A stretch of 64,000 nt of DNA from an uncultured Clostridia bacterium (GCA_934444735.1 CAKSDE010000006.1:1-64000); one strand, 5' to 3'. Counted from the stretch's first letter, positions 43,054 through 51,680 are shown. Made by a program: numbers and translations. The notes: generated from the sequence alone by a model not told the origin.

Positions 43054-43953
43054 TCATTTTATTTTATCGGTTGTTATCCCTTGGGCATCATAACCGAAAA
43101 CGTCTGTTATCATCTCTCCCAGTGCTTCGGTATCCGCAATCCAATAATCGCCCTCGCTCTTTCCGGGACAGATGAAAAAATTTATATCGTCACGGTTCAC
43201 ACCGAGCAATATGTTTGAATAACTTATTATGTCTTTTACCTTCAAATTTGTTTCAATATCCGAGTTTTTTGCAAAATCCGCCGCTTTCTGGATATATTTG
43301 GGTGAGAATTTCTGATTCACCAGTGCCTCCAAAAGCTTTTTTTGAGTAATGTTTCTTTCGCTCTTGCCGCTTTTGTACGACTCATACCGAAAAAGCTTTT
43401 GCGCGTCCTCACCGTCCAAAAGATGATGACCTTTTTTTATATCGATCTTAAGGTCCTGAGTCGGATCGGTATACTTTAAATCCTCCGTAATATCGAACTC
43501 AACTCCGCCCAAGCTGTCGATAAGCTTTGAAAAATCGCTTTGCGAAAACTCAACATAGCAGTTAAACGGAATCGCCGAAAGACGCGATACTGCCTCAATC
43601 GTACCATTTATCCCTTTTGCTCTGCCGTTTTGAAAAAGTGCGTGCGCCGCTGAAATTTTCTGATATTTCCCGCCGACATACATTTTCGTATTCGCCGGTA
43701 TCAAAAGCGCATTAACCTTTTTTTCTTTTGTGTCCAAAGATGCCGCCATCAAAAAATCGGTTCGCAATCCGTCATTATCCATACCGGTAATAAGTACATT
43801 TATTTTTTGTCCCCTATCCGTTTCCAATCCGTTCTTGCTCCGGTTTGACCCGATCATAAAAATAAGCAGAAAAGAGAGTACGAATATCCCGAGCGCCCAC
43901 GATAAAATTTTTATCTTAGTTCCCCTTTCGGGTTTCTTTTTCGCCCTTTTCAC
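43054..43953 (-). CDS. LytR-CpsA-Psr (LCP) family protein, short form
   Basis: 299 residues: a short basic N-terminus, a membrane helix (WALGIFVLSFLLIFMIGS, about 19-36) and an LCP domain (INVLITGMDNDGLRTDFLMA near 49, FRYESYKSGKSERNITQKK near 188). It lacks the tail of its neighbour, and several basic substrate-binding positions differ (LIPANTKMYV instead of VPRDTKMYV), so the two may have different substrates, or this copy may be less active. GTG start 43953. Fourteen bp upstream of the larger LCP gene, same operon. Confidence 0.88.
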   Translation of the reverse strand: MKRAKKKPERGTKIKILSWALGIFVLSFLLIFMIGSNRSKNGLETDRGQKINVLITGMDNDGLRTDFLMAASLDTKEKKVNALLIPANTKMYVGGKYQKISAAHALFQNGRAKGINGTIEAVSRLSAIPFNCYVEFSQSDFSKLIDSLGGVEFDITEDLKYTDPTQDLKIDIKKGHHLLDGEDAQKLFRYESYKSGKSERNITQKKLLEALVNQKFSPKYIQKAADFAKNSDIETNLKVKDIISYSNILLGVNRDDINFFICPGKSEGDYWIADTEALGEMITDVFGYDAQGITTDKIK

Positions 43954-44117
43954 TCATCTTACCTCTTTTTCATTTTCTGCCGACAAAGGCAATATCTTAA
44001 AACAGTGTTATTATACCATTTTATTCCGCCACTGTCAACCTTTATACATTATTTTGTCAGCACAGGAAAAACTGTGTCACGTTTTAGCGTTTTTTAAGGA
44101 AAAATGCATAAATAAAT

Positions 44118-44582
44118 TTATTTCTCCTCTCTTGCCTTTCTTTCCATATGCCGTCTGTAGCCTTCCTCCCAAAGCCGTCTTTCGTGGTGCGTCTGCGGCT
44201 CAAGCTCGGGTACGGGAGTCGGCTTTTCATTTTCGTCCATCGCAACCATTATAAAAAACGCGCGGTTTATAAGCGTCTTTTTGCCGTTATTCTTCTCGAC
44301 ATACGCCTCTGTTCTTACCTCCATCGATGTTCTGCCGGCGTATGTCACCTTGGCAGTCAAAAGCACAATATCGTTTGCATAGGCAGGCGCATGAAATTCC
44401 AGTCTGTCCACCATCGCCGTTGTCACATTATGCTCACAATACCGCCTTGCCGAAACGCCTGCCGCAATATCCAGCCATTGCATGAGCTTTCCGCCGAAAA
44501 GACGCGAAAATCCGTTCAAATCGCCCTGCGTTACTATCTGTACCTGTTCTGTGTATGATTCCTCGGGTGTTTTTTTCTTCAT
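44118..44582 (-). CDS. Acyl-CoA thioesterase, hotdog fold
   Basis: A 154-residue hotdog-fold thioesterase of the YciA/BFIT type: GDLNGFSRLFGGKLMQWLD near 19-37 carries the family active-site region (usually N-x-x-G-x-x-FGG), followed by VDRLEFHAPAYANDIV near 59. It hydrolyses acyl-CoA. Single gene. Confidence 0.9.
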   Translation of the reverse strand: MKKKTPEESYTEQVQIVTQGDLNGFSRLFGGKLMQWLDIAAGVSARRYCEHNVTTAMVDRLEFHAPAYANDIVLLTAKVTYAGRTSMEVRTEAYVEKNNGKKTLINRAFFIMVAMDENEKPTPVPELEPQTHHERRLWEEGYRRHMERKAREEK

Positions 44583-44633
44583 ATATTTCTCCGTTTCTTT
44601 TAATTAAAAGAGGTTTTTTAAATCAATTAACTT

Positions 44634-46304
44634 TTATAGTTCACTTTTCCTCTTTCTTGCCACTGCTATCATCTCTGACGCGTGCGTAAGAGATGTTTCG
44701 GTAATATCTGCGCCGTCGGTGATTCTTGCCACTTCAAGCTCACGCTCCGAATCGCTCAATTCTCGCACGCTCGTTCTTGCGCTGTCTTTATCCACCGTTT
44801 TTTCAATATAGTAGTGATTATCCGCAAACGCTGCCGGCTGCGGCTGATGGCTTATGCAGATAACCTGCCTGTTCTTTCCGAGCGACCAAAGCTTTGCCGC
44901 GATTTTTTGCGCCGCCTTACCCGAAACACCCGTATCGATCTCATCGAAGATAAGCGTATCGGTACTGTCACACTCCGCCAAAACAGTCTTTATCGCAAGC
45001 ATTGTTCTTGAAAGCTCACCGCCCGAGGCAATCTTCGTAAGCGGCTTTGCCGGCTCGCCCGGATTTGTGCTGATCATGAACTTCACTTCGTCCATACCGT
45101 TTTTTAAAAATACGTCCTTATGCTCCAAAAAAACCGAAAACTTCGCTTTTTCCATATCCAGATCGGCAAGCTCTTTTTCAATTGCCCTGCTCAACTTTTC
45201 TCCGGCGGTCTTTCTCTTTAAATATATTGCCTCACCTACATGTTTTAATTCATTTTTTTTATCCGAAAGCTCTTTTTCTAAATTTTCCGCCGCCTCATCG
45301 CTGTTTTTTAAGGTGATCAGCTCATTTGCGGCATTTTCGTAAAACTCGGTCACCGCCTCATAATCACCGCCGTACTTTTTCTCGATTTTTGTTATTGTGT
45401 TCAGGCGCTCTTCTATCTCATTTAAATAATTTTCGTCATATTCGGGATTTATTCCGCGCAGCTCGTGTACAATATCCTCAACCGCATATTTTACATCGGT
45501 CAGGCGCGAATAAAGCTCGGCTATATTTTTCTCATACCCCGAAATTTCCGACAAAGCATCGGCGGCAACGCTTATCTCATCATATGCCGAGGCACGGTCA
45601 TTTTCGTAGAGCGCCGAATATGCCGCCGATACCCCCGCGACAATCTTTGCGCTGTTTGCTGCTATATCGCGCTCCTCCAAAAGACGTTCTTTTTCGCCGC
45701 TTTTTAAATCCGCCTTTTCTATCTCATCAATCTGAAAGCTCAACATATCGATTCTTCTGAGCTTTTCTTCTTCATCGGTTTTTAATGCGTCAAGACGCTT
45801 TTTCAGATCTCTCGCCTGTGCATATTTTTCGCCGTAGTCGGATAAAAGCTCGGCGCAGCCTGCATATTCGTCCAAAAATCCGATATGCTCGGAATCGTTC
45901 AATATCGCCTGATTGTCCTGCTGACCGTGAATATTCACAAGGCTTGCCGCTATATCGCGCAAGACATTCAAAGGCACCATCACACCGTTTATACGCGCTA
46001 TACTCTTTCCGTCCGCACTCATCGAGCGGCTTATTATAATGCCGTCCTCCTGCTGTATTCCCAAATCTTCAAAGAGAGCGTTAAATCTCTTATCCGCATC
46101 AAAAAATGCGCTCACAAATGCCTTAGACGCTCCGTACCTGACAAGCGTTTTATTTGTGCGCGAGCCTAAAATCATATTGATAGAGTCTATTATAATCGAT
46201 TTACCTGCGCCCGTTTCGCCGGTCAGCACCGTAAGTCCGCTTTTAAATTCTATATTGAGATTTTCTATAACCGCAACATTTTTTATATCAAGGCTTCTTA
46301 ACAT
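44634..46304 (-). CDS. recN: DNA repair protein RecN
   Basis: A 556-residue SMC-like ATPase for double-strand-break repair. Walker A TVLTGETGAGKSIIIDSI near 24-41, long coiled coil (about 150-350), signature IASGGELSRTMLAIK near 427 and Walker B TLIFDEIDTGVSGKAA near 452. Complete by length. Part of the conserved nadK-argR-recN order. Confidence 0.96.
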   Translation of the reverse strand: MLRSLDIKNVAVIENLNIEFKSGLTVLTGETGAGKSIIIDSINMILGSRTNKTLVRYGASKAFVSAFFDADKRFNALFEDLGIQQEDGIIISRSMSADGKSIARINGVMVPLNVLRDIAASLVNIHGQQDNQAILNDSEHIGFLDEYAGCAELLSDYGEKYAQARDLKKRLDALKTDEEEKLRRIDMLSFQIDEIEKADLKSGEKERLLEERDIAANSAKIVAGVSAAYSALYENDRASAYDEISVAADALSEISGYEKNIAELYSRLTDVKYAVEDIVHELRGINPEYDENYLNEIEERLNTITKIEKKYGGDYEAVTEFYENAANELITLKNSDEAAENLEKELSDKKNELKHVGEAIYLKRKTAGEKLSRAIEKELADLDMEKAKFSVFLEHKDVFLKNGMDEVKFMISTNPGEPAKPLTKIASGGELSRTMLAIKTVLAECDSTDTLIFDEIDTGVSGKAAQKIAAKLWSLGKNRQVICISHQPQPAAFADNHYYIEKTVDKDSARTSVRELSDSERELEVARITDGADITETSLTHASEMIAVARKRKSEL

Positions 46305-46326
46305 CTCTTAAATCCTTCCCGAAACA

Positions 46327-46773
46327 TCAGTTTCTGAACAGTCTTTCCAGCTTTGGTACAAGCTGTGACGCTTTTTCTTCGCTTTTCGTTATAAGAAGTA
46401 TCGTATCGTCTCCGGCGATAGAGCCGAGAATTTCGCCCTCCAGCATCGAATCCAGCGACGCCGCCACCCCCTGCGCCATTCCCGCATAGGTCTTTATCAC
46501 AACCGTGTGCAGCGCATATTCGACGCTTATCACCGCACGCGAAAATACGTTTATATTCTGCCCGTGCTCATGAGCGCCCTTTCCTTGCGCATATTTATAG
46601 CCGCCGTTCGTTGAAGATACCTTTACTAAACCCAGCTCCTTTATGTCACGTGAAACAGTCGCCTGGGTTACGGAAAATCCCTCATTTTTTAATATGTCGG
46701 TCAGCTGCTCCTGCGTTTGAACCGGCATTTCGCTTATTATTCTTAGAATTCTGCTGTGTCTGTTTCTTTTCAT
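46327..46773 (-). CDS. argR: Arginine repressor ArgR
   Basis: 148 residues: an N-terminal winged helix (SVTQATVSRDIKELGLVKV near 33-51) and a C-terminal hexamerisation/arginine-binding domain (GSIAGDDTILLI near 118-129, with the arginine-binding GDD-type acid pair). Represses arginine synthesis and senses arginine. The gap to nadK is unusually long (311 bp) and structured. Confidence 0.95.
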   Translation of the reverse strand: MKRNRHSRILRIISEMPVQTQEQLTDILKNEGFSVTQATVSRDIKELGLVKVSSTNGGYKYAQGKGAHEHGQNINVFSRAVISVEYALHTVVIKTYAGMAQGVAASLDSMLEGEILGSIAGDDTILLITKSEEKASQLVPKLERLFRN

Positions 46774-46811
46774 TTTTTTCTCCGTTTCTTCAGGTATTTG
46801 GGTAATATAAT

Positions 46812-47084
46812 TTGTTCATAGCTTTTACTGTCCGGACTTTTTTTACTTCCTTTCAGATGAGAATAGGAAAAAAAGATTCAGAACGGACAAAACGATCCCG
46901 ACGGCGTACCTCTATAGGGCTCCCGAAAACCAAAGGTTTTTGGGAAAGAGGAGAAACAGCGTAATAATCGATTCGTGAATTTTTAATTCACGATGAATTA
47001 TATATCGCTTGTTTCGACGACCAAGTGGTGAGATTTGTTCGTAACTTTTGCGGTCTGGACTTTTTTTACATTCTCCCCGCGTTT
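46812..47084. repeat. Structured non-coding spacer with a duplicated GTCC-GAC motif
   Basis: The 311-bp gap between nadK and argR. An imperfect direct repeat, TTTGTTCATAGCTTTTACTG then TCCGGACTTTTTTTAC at 46812, recurs as TTTGTTCGTAACTTTTGCGG then TCTGGACTTTTTTTAC near 47034. Between them are hairpins with arms CCCGAAAACC/GGTTTTTGGGA (46921-46945) and ATTCGTGAAT/ATTCACGAT (46971-46993). A 70-codon open frame here has no ribosome site and I do not call it. Confidence 0.55.
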
Positions 47085-47912
47085 TCATGATAACTTGTTT
47101 ATTAATACATCGTAAAATGAACACTTGCTCATCTTTATAATATCCACCGTATAATCCGATTTTGAAATAACAATTGTATCATCGCTTGTGACACGCTCCA
47201 AAATATTGCCGTCTATGGCGACGCTTGCCTGGCAGTCCGAGAGCTTTAACACTATATCCTTATCACTCGGGAGAACCATCGGGCGGCTGCCGAGCATATG
47301 GGCGCATATCGGCGATGCGATAAAAAGCTCCATGCACGGTTCGGCAACAGGGCCTCCTGCCGAGAGCGAATATCCGGTAGAGCCTGTCGGAGTCGAGATA
47401 ATCAGCCCGTCCGCAATATATTCGTTTATCTTGTTTTCATTTGAGTAAAGCTCAACCGGGATCATCGCCGTATCGGTTTTGGCAATCACAAGATCGTTCA
47501 GTGCGCTGTATTTTGCGGTTTCCATGCCGTTTTTCACGATTCTTATATCCATCATCATGCGCTTTTCTATCTTGTAATCACCCGACAGGAGCCGTGCGCA
47601 GGCAGAAACCATATCATCAATTTCCACTTCGGTCATAAACCCAACCGTACCCATATTTATTCCCATAACCGGGATTTTATTTCTGCCGCACGGCTCGGCA
47701 ACGCTCAGCATCGTCCCGTCACCGCCTATTATGATAACACAGTCCGCACCGTCAAATATGTCTTTGCCCTTAAAGGTAACGTCAAAACCGGTCGGGGAAA
47801 ATTTATCCTCCATAAAAAGCTCGGCTTTTCCCGAAAGACACTCTATAAGCGACTTCGTAACGCTCAAACCCACGTCCTTTGTCTCATTCGGAATAATGGC
47901 TATCTTTTTCAT
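47085..47912 (-). CDS. nadK: NAD kinase
   Basis: A 275-residue NAD+ kinase making NADP+. The catalytic GGDGTML motif is near residue 63, and the second block ADGLIISTPTGSTGYSLSAG is near 167. Complete. ATG 47912 follows AAAGGAGATAT. Confidence 0.95.
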   Translation of the reverse strand: MKKIAIIPNETKDVGLSVTKSLIECLSGKAELFMEDKFSPTGFDVTFKGKDIFDGADCVIIIGGDGTMLSVAEPCGRNKIPVMGINMGTVGFMTEVEIDDMVSACARLLSGDYKIEKRMMMDIRIVKNGMETAKYSALNDLVIAKTDTAMIPVELYSNENKINEYIADGLIISTPTGSTGYSLSAGGPVAEPCMELFIASPICAHMLGSRPMVLPSDKDIVLKLSDCQASVAIDGNILERVTSDDTIVISKSDYTVDIIKMSKCSFYDVLINKLS

Positions 47913-48021
47913 CTATATCTCCTTTTGCGCCGCAAAAATTACGGCACGTTAAATGCTTTTTGCATATTTATACATATTATACACTATTTTTTCTCTTTTT
48001 TCAACCCAAATTTTAAACAAA

Positions 48022-48058
48022 AAAAGCAGTGCAAAAAATAATTTTTTACACTGCTTTT
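48022..48058. terminator. Terminator between yebC and nadK
   Basis: AAAAGCAGTG with CACTGCTTTT, extended by A/T pairing, 48 bp downstream of the yebC stop. Confidence 0.8.
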
Positions 48059-48106
48059 CATTAGTATCCGAAAAAATCCATGCCATTTTGCGGCTCGGAC
48101 TTTTTC

Positions 48107-48841
48107 CTACTCCAGATCGTCCGGCATATCCCAGTTGTGATATACATTCTGCACATCATCGTTATCTTCCATGTTCTCCAAAAGCTTTGACATCATGGTG
48201 ATCTGCTTTTCATCGGTAAGCTCGGTCATAGTCTGCGGAACCATGCTGATTTCAGCCGACATAAGTGTATATTTTGCCTCGAGTGCATCACGCACGGTAC
48301 GGAAATCCTCCGGCGTTGTGGTGATTTCGTAGCAATCTTCGCTTGTCTCTATATCTTCAGCGCCTGCATCGAGTGCGTCCATAGTGATTTCGTCCTCGTC
48401 AATACCGTCATTCTCGATTACGATTACGCCCTTTTGGTCAAACATGAATCCTACACATCCTGTCTGTCCCATGTTTCCGCCGAATTTATCGAAATAGTGA
48501 CGCACGTCTGCGGCGGTACGGTTTCTGTTATCGGTAAGAGTTTCTACGATAACCGCCACTCCACCCGGGCCATAGCCTTCGTATGTGATATTTTCGTAAT
48601 TGTCCGAATCGGTGCTTCCTGCCGCCTTTTTGATTGTACGGCTGATGTTATCGTTCGGCATATTCGCCGCACGTCCCTTTGCGATTGCGTCCTTTAAGCT
48701 CGAATTATTTTCGGGATCGGGGCCGCCCGCTTTTACCGCAACAATTATCTCACGTGCAATCTTTGTGAATATTTTCGCTCTCTGAGCGTCATTTGCGCCT
48801 TTTTTTCTCTTTATCGTACTCCATTTTGAGTGTCCTGACAT
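48107..48841 (-). CDS. yebC: YebC/TACO1-family protein
   Basis: 244 residues. The family N-terminus SGHSKWSTIKRKKGANDAQR is complete, and the blocks PNDNISRTIKKA near 78 and YEGYGPGGVAVIVETLTDN near 102 are intact. YebC proteins were named as regulators (PmpR) and some have been shown to help ribosomes translate proline-rich or stalling stretches. GGAGAG ribosome site. Separated from jag by an inserted repeat. Confidence 0.95.
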   Translation of the reverse strand: MSGHSKWSTIKRKKGANDAQRAKIFTKIAREIIVAVKAGGPDPENNSSLKDAIAKGRAANMPNDNISRTIKKAAGSTDSDNYENITYEGYGPGGVAVIVETLTDNRNRTAADVRHYFDKFGGNMGQTGCVGFMFDQKGVIVIENDGIDEDEITMDALDAGAEDIETSEDCYEITTTPEDFRTVRDALEAKYTLMSAEISMVPQTMTELTDEKQITMMSKLLENMEDNDDVQNVYHNWDMPDDLE

Positions 48842-48869
48842 ACTTCATTCTCTCCTTTACTTCTTCGGT

Positions 48870-48964
48870 AAATAATTACTTAGGCAGAAATAAAAAGTTC
48901 CATCCAATTTATATTCCGCGTTGGTTGAAACTTTTTACATTCCGTAAGTTAAGTAATATTTTTA
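48870..48964. mobile_element. Short MITE-like relative of the 15940/19458 elements
   Basis: A 95-bp segment between yebC and jag. Its interior, GGCAGAAATAAAAAGTTCCA then TCC, closely matches the interior of the two longer elements (GGTAGAAATAAAAAGTTCCA then TCC), and the matching TTGAAACTTTTTA arm follows. Ends are inverted (ATTACTTA/TAAGTAAT). The 9-bp TTCTTCGGT flanks both sides (48861-48869 and 48965-48973). The jag stop codon is supplied by the element. Confidence 0.65.
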
Positions 48965-49672
48965 TTCTTCGGTTGTATCCTCCGACCGATTATAGCTTTC
49001 ATAGCTTGAATGTCTGTACGGTCTTTTGTGATACGGTCTTGCGTTTTTCGGCTCGATTATAACCTTTCTGTAAGGCTCTTCGCCGACCGAACGCGTTGTC
49101 ACCTCCGGATTATCCTGAAGATTTGCATGAATAATCCTTCTCTCATACGGATTCATCGGCTCCAACGTGTGACGTCTGCCCGTTCTTGTAACCTTTTCCG
49201 CAAGTCTGTTTGAAAGAGCGATAAGTGCATTGTAGCGCTTTTCTCTGTAATTCTCGGTATCAACCACAACCTTTATGTAGCCTTCCGACTCCTTATTTAC
49301 CACCAAAGAAGTCAGATACTGCAAGCTATCCAAAGTATCGCCTCTTTTACCGATAACGATACCCATATGCTCACCTTCGAGGTTTATAGAAATTTCTCCC
49401 TCGTCTGTAAGCTCTGCATTTATTGTAACATCAAGATTCATGCTCGCAAATATATCCGCAAGGAATTTTTTTGCGGCGAACAACTCAGGATTTTTAAGTT
49501 CTGCCGAAACTACCGCCTCTTTTGAGCCTATCCCTAAAAATCCTTTTGATCCTTCATCTATTACGACAATCTTTGCTTCGTTTTCCGAAACGCCGAGTTC
49601 TGCCAGTGCAGCCTCTTTTGCCTCATTTACGCTTTTTGCCTTTTTTTCTGTTTTTCTCAGGAACTGTAACAA
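48962..49672 (-). CDS. jag: RNA-binding protein Jag/KhpB
   Basis: 236 residues: Jag-N domain (SVNEAKEAALAELGVSEN near 14, GSKGFLGIGSKEA near 42), KH domain (MGIVIGKRGDTLDSLQYLTS near 109) and C-terminal R3H domain (MNPYERRIIHANLQDNPEV near 180). KhpB binds RNA and affects cell division and envelope genes. I choose TTG 49672, 9 bases after GGAGG, because the ATG at 49705 has no ribosome site; the gene overlaps the yidC 3' end by 50 bp. The last residues (TTEE) end at a stop given by the inserted repeat. Confidence 0.88.
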   Translation of the reverse strand: MLQFLRKTEKKAKSVNEAKEAALAELGVSENEAKIVVIDEGSKGFLGIGSKEAVVSAELKNPELFAAKKFLADIFASMNLDVTINAELTDEGEISINLEGEHMGIVIGKRGDTLDSLQYLTSLVVNKESEGYIKVVVDTENYREKRYNALIALSNRLAEKVTRTGRRHTLEPMNPYERRIIHANLQDNPEVTTRSVGEEPYRKVIIEPKNARPYHKRPYRHSSYESYNRSEDTTEE

Positions 49673-50570
49673 CGAAATCGTCCTCCTTTTTACTGAAATA
49701 TACATTTAAAAAATATTGCTGAGCCATCTGGAAGATGTTTGCCGCAATCCAGTATATGCCCAACCCTGCCGGGAGCGAGATTGCGAAAAATCCCGTCATC
49801 AACGGCATAACCATATTCATACTCTTTGACATCTGCGCCGCCGAATCGTCTACCCCTGCCGCCGGTGCAGTCATTTTCTGACTCTGCCACATAGAAAGCC
49901 ATGTGGTAAACATTGCAAGTATCGGTATCAATATCAGCAATACCGTTGCCAGATCGGAAAAGTTTCCTTTCATCATGGCATTTATTGCCTCCATCGGGTT
50001 TCTTGACAGGTCAAGACCGAAAAATCCGAAGTCTATCGACCATTTCCCGTCGCCGACAAGCTTGCTCCAATTTGACAGCTGCATCTGCGCCGTCTTTACA
50101 ATCTGCTCGGGTGAGCTATCCGCGAGCTTCCCTATTATATCCGGGAACTTGTCCTTCATTGCGCTCATAATCTCGCTTACCTTATTAAGATTTGCCGCAT
50201 TGTTGAAATCGACTCTCAAAAGATATTTTATAGGAGATTGGATAACTCTGTAAAGACCTATTAAAATCGGGAACTGAATAAGCATCGGCAGACAGCCGCC
50301 CATCATGCTTATATTATTCTCCTTATAGACCTTCATTGTTTCGCGCTGAAGCTTTTCATTGTCATTTGCATATTTTTTGCGAAGATCCGCGAGAATCGGC
50401 TGAATCTTCTGCTGCTTTTTCATCGCCTTTTGCGATTTGATATTCAAGGGCAGCAAAATAAGCTTAACAATTATTGTGAAAATTATAATCGCCCAGCCGT
50501 AGTTCTGAACCAAGTTATAAATCTGTTCAATGATAAATCCCAAAGGGCGATAGATTATAAATTCAAACAT
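49623..50570 (-). CDS. yidC: Membrane protein insertase YidC/OxaA
   Basis: A 315-residue inner-membrane insertase. Five hydrophobic segments, including YGWAIIIFTIIVKLILLPL near 24 and the insertion groove MGGCLPMLIQFPILIGLYR near 90, and a basic C-terminal tail (KKGKKRK) that helps ribosome binding. No lipoprotein signal peptide, unlike Bacillus SpoIIIJ. Ribosome site AAAGGAAAA. Confidence 0.95.
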   Translation of the reverse strand: MFEFIIYRPLGFIIEQIYNLVQNYGWAIIIFTIIVKLILLPLNIKSQKAMKKQQKIQPILADLRKKYANDNEKLQRETMKVYKENNISMMGGCLPMLIQFPILIGLYRVIQSPIKYLLRVDFNNAANLNKVSEIMSAMKDKFPDIIGKLADSSPEQIVKTAQMQLSNWSKLVGDGKWSIDFGFFGLDLSRNPMEAINAMMKGNFSDLATVLLILIPILAMFTTWLSMWQSQKMTAPAAGVDDSAAQMSKSMNMVMPLMTGFFAISLPAGLGIYWIAANIFQMAQQYFLNVYFSKKEDDFVVTVPEKNRKKGKKRK

Positions 50571-50597
50571 TGCATTTTCCTTTCCGTCATGATTTTT

Positions 50598-50810
50598 TTA
50601 TTTTAGCGGATCATATCCGCCGCGGCACATAGGCTGACATCTGATAATCCTTTTTACGGCTTTGTACGAGCCGACTGCCGCACCGTATTTTTCCAGCGCC
50701 TGCATGGCATACTCCGAACAAGTCGGGTAAAACCGGCAGCACGCTCCGCCTTTGTAAGGCGAAATGTATTTACGGTAGAATTTAACAAGTAATATTAAAA
50801 GCTTTTTCAT
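50598..50810 (-). CDS. yidD: Membrane protein insertion efficiency factor YidD
   Basis: 70 residues, complete. Family signature YRKYISPYKGGACCRFYPTC and YAMQALEKYGA near 33, ending RCQPMCRGGYDPL. Assists YidC. GAGG before the start. Order rnpA-yidD-yidC-jag is universal in Firmicutes. Confidence 0.95.
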   Translation of the reverse strand: MKKLLILLVKFYRKYISPYKGGACCRFYPTCSEYAMQALEKYGAAVGSYKAVKRIIRCQPMCRGGYDPLK

Positions 50811-50845
50811 TTTTTAAAACCTCTTACGGTATTTTCCGAAATATT

Positions 50846-51178
50846 TTATATAAGAGAGAGCTTTCTCATAGCATAGTGCATATCCGAACTTATATCGTCT
50901 AATTTTTTTCCTACCGCTCTTGCTCTTACAACTATAACAAAGTCGAACCCCAAAGGCAGCTCCGCCTCCATAAGCCTGTAGCTCTCACGCACAAGTCTTT
51001 TTGCGCGGTTTCTTGTAACGGCTTTGCCGACAGCCTTGCCGCAGGTTATGCCGATTCTGTTTGAACCCTTGCGGTTTTTCATGCAGTAAACCACAATATT
51101 TTTGCATACACAACTCTTGCCGCGATAGTAAAGCCGTCTGAATTCCTTATTCAATTTCAGGGTTTTTGTGACCTTCAT
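50846..51178 (-). CDS. rnpA: Ribonuclease P protein component
   Basis: A 110-residue protein subunit of RNase P, which trims tRNA 5' leaders. Conserved block GKAVGKAVTRNRAKRLVRES near 51 and FDFVIVVRARA. ATG 51178 follows GGAGCGG and is preferred over an ATG six codons earlier. Confidence 0.95.
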   Translation of the reverse strand: MKVTKTLKLNKEFRRLYYRGKSCVCKNIVVYCMKNRKGSNRIGITCGKAVGKAVTRNRAKRLVRESYRLMEAELPLGFDFVIVVRARAVGKKLDDISSDMHYAMRKLSLI

Positions 51179-51269
51179 TTTACCGCTCCGATACATAAAA
51201 TTATCTTGTTAAAATGTTAAAAAAGGCAAAAAGCACAAGGCACATGCCTAACTACTTCTCGCCTCATTC

Positions 51270-51404
51270 TTATGCTGACAGTTTCTTTCTGCCCTTTCGT
51301 CTTCTGTTGGCTAAAACCTTTCTGCCCGAAGCAGTGCGCATTCTCTTTCTGAAGCCATGCTCTTTCTTTCTCTGACGCTTTTTAGGCTGGTATGTTCTTA
51401 ACAT
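51270..51404 (-). CDS. rpmH: 50S ribosomal protein L34
   Basis: 44 residues, typical size and sequence (MLRTYQPKKRQRKKEHGF, then RKRMRTASGRKVLANRRRKG). Perfect AAGGAGGTGTC ribosome site. It begins the rpmH-rnpA-yidD-yidC-jag operon, driven by a consensus promoter at 51466-51494. No dnaA gene or DnaA-box cluster lies upstream, unlike the usual oriC arrangement. Confidence 0.97.
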   Translation of the reverse strand: MLRTYQPKKRQRKKEHGFRKRMRTASGRKVLANRRRKGRKKLSA

Positions 51405-51465
51405 TACGACACCTCCTTAAAACAATAATATCTGTTCGTCCACTAAAAAATTAGACATCACGCTT

Positions 51466-51494
51466 ATTATATCTGTTTTTCAGCTTTTTGTCAA
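51466..51494 (-). promoter_or_regulatory. Sigma-A promoter of the rpmH operon
   Basis: Minus strand TTGACA (51494-51489), 17-bp spacer, TATAAT (51471-51466): exact consensus, 60-odd bp before rpmH. Confidence 0.85.
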
Positions 51495-51555
51495 GTATTT
51501 TTTTAGTTTTTTTGCATTTTTCAGTGCCTTTTTCAAGATTTTTTTCAATTATCTA

Positions 51556-51584
51556 TTGCAATTTTCGGATAAAAGTGTTATAAT
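51556..51584 (+). promoter_or_regulatory. Promoter of tRNA-Gly
   Basis: TTGCAA (51556-51561), 17-bp spacer, TATAAT (51579-51584), 8 bp before the tRNA. Confidence 0.75.
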
Positions 51585-51592
51585 CCAAATAT

Positions 51593-51666
51593 GCGGGCAT
51601 AGTTCAATGGCAGAACCACAGCTTCCCAAGCTGTTGATGCGAGTTCGATTCTCGTTGCTCGCTCCA
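51593..51666 (+). tRNA. tRNA-Gly (anticodon CCC)
   Basis: A 74-nt cloverleaf with encoded CCA. Acceptor stem GCGGGCA/TGCTCGC (one G-T pair), D stem GTTC/GAAC, anticodon stem ACAGC/GCTGT with loop TTCCCAA giving anticodon CCC, and T arm GCGAG-TTCGATT-CTCGT. It reads GGG codons. Single-gene unit with its own promoter and palindromic terminator. Confidence 0.95.
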
Positions 51667-51680
51667 TATAAAAAAATATG

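Noticed and set aside
46912..47124. Possible 70-residue protein between nadK and argR
   Set aside because: Overlaps the nadK end, has no ribosome site, and the region is better explained by hairpins and a duplicated motif.
51405..51592. Replication origin upstream of rpmH
   Set aside because: No dnaA gene and no TTATCCACA-type boxes found; the stretch is explained by two promoters and a tRNA.
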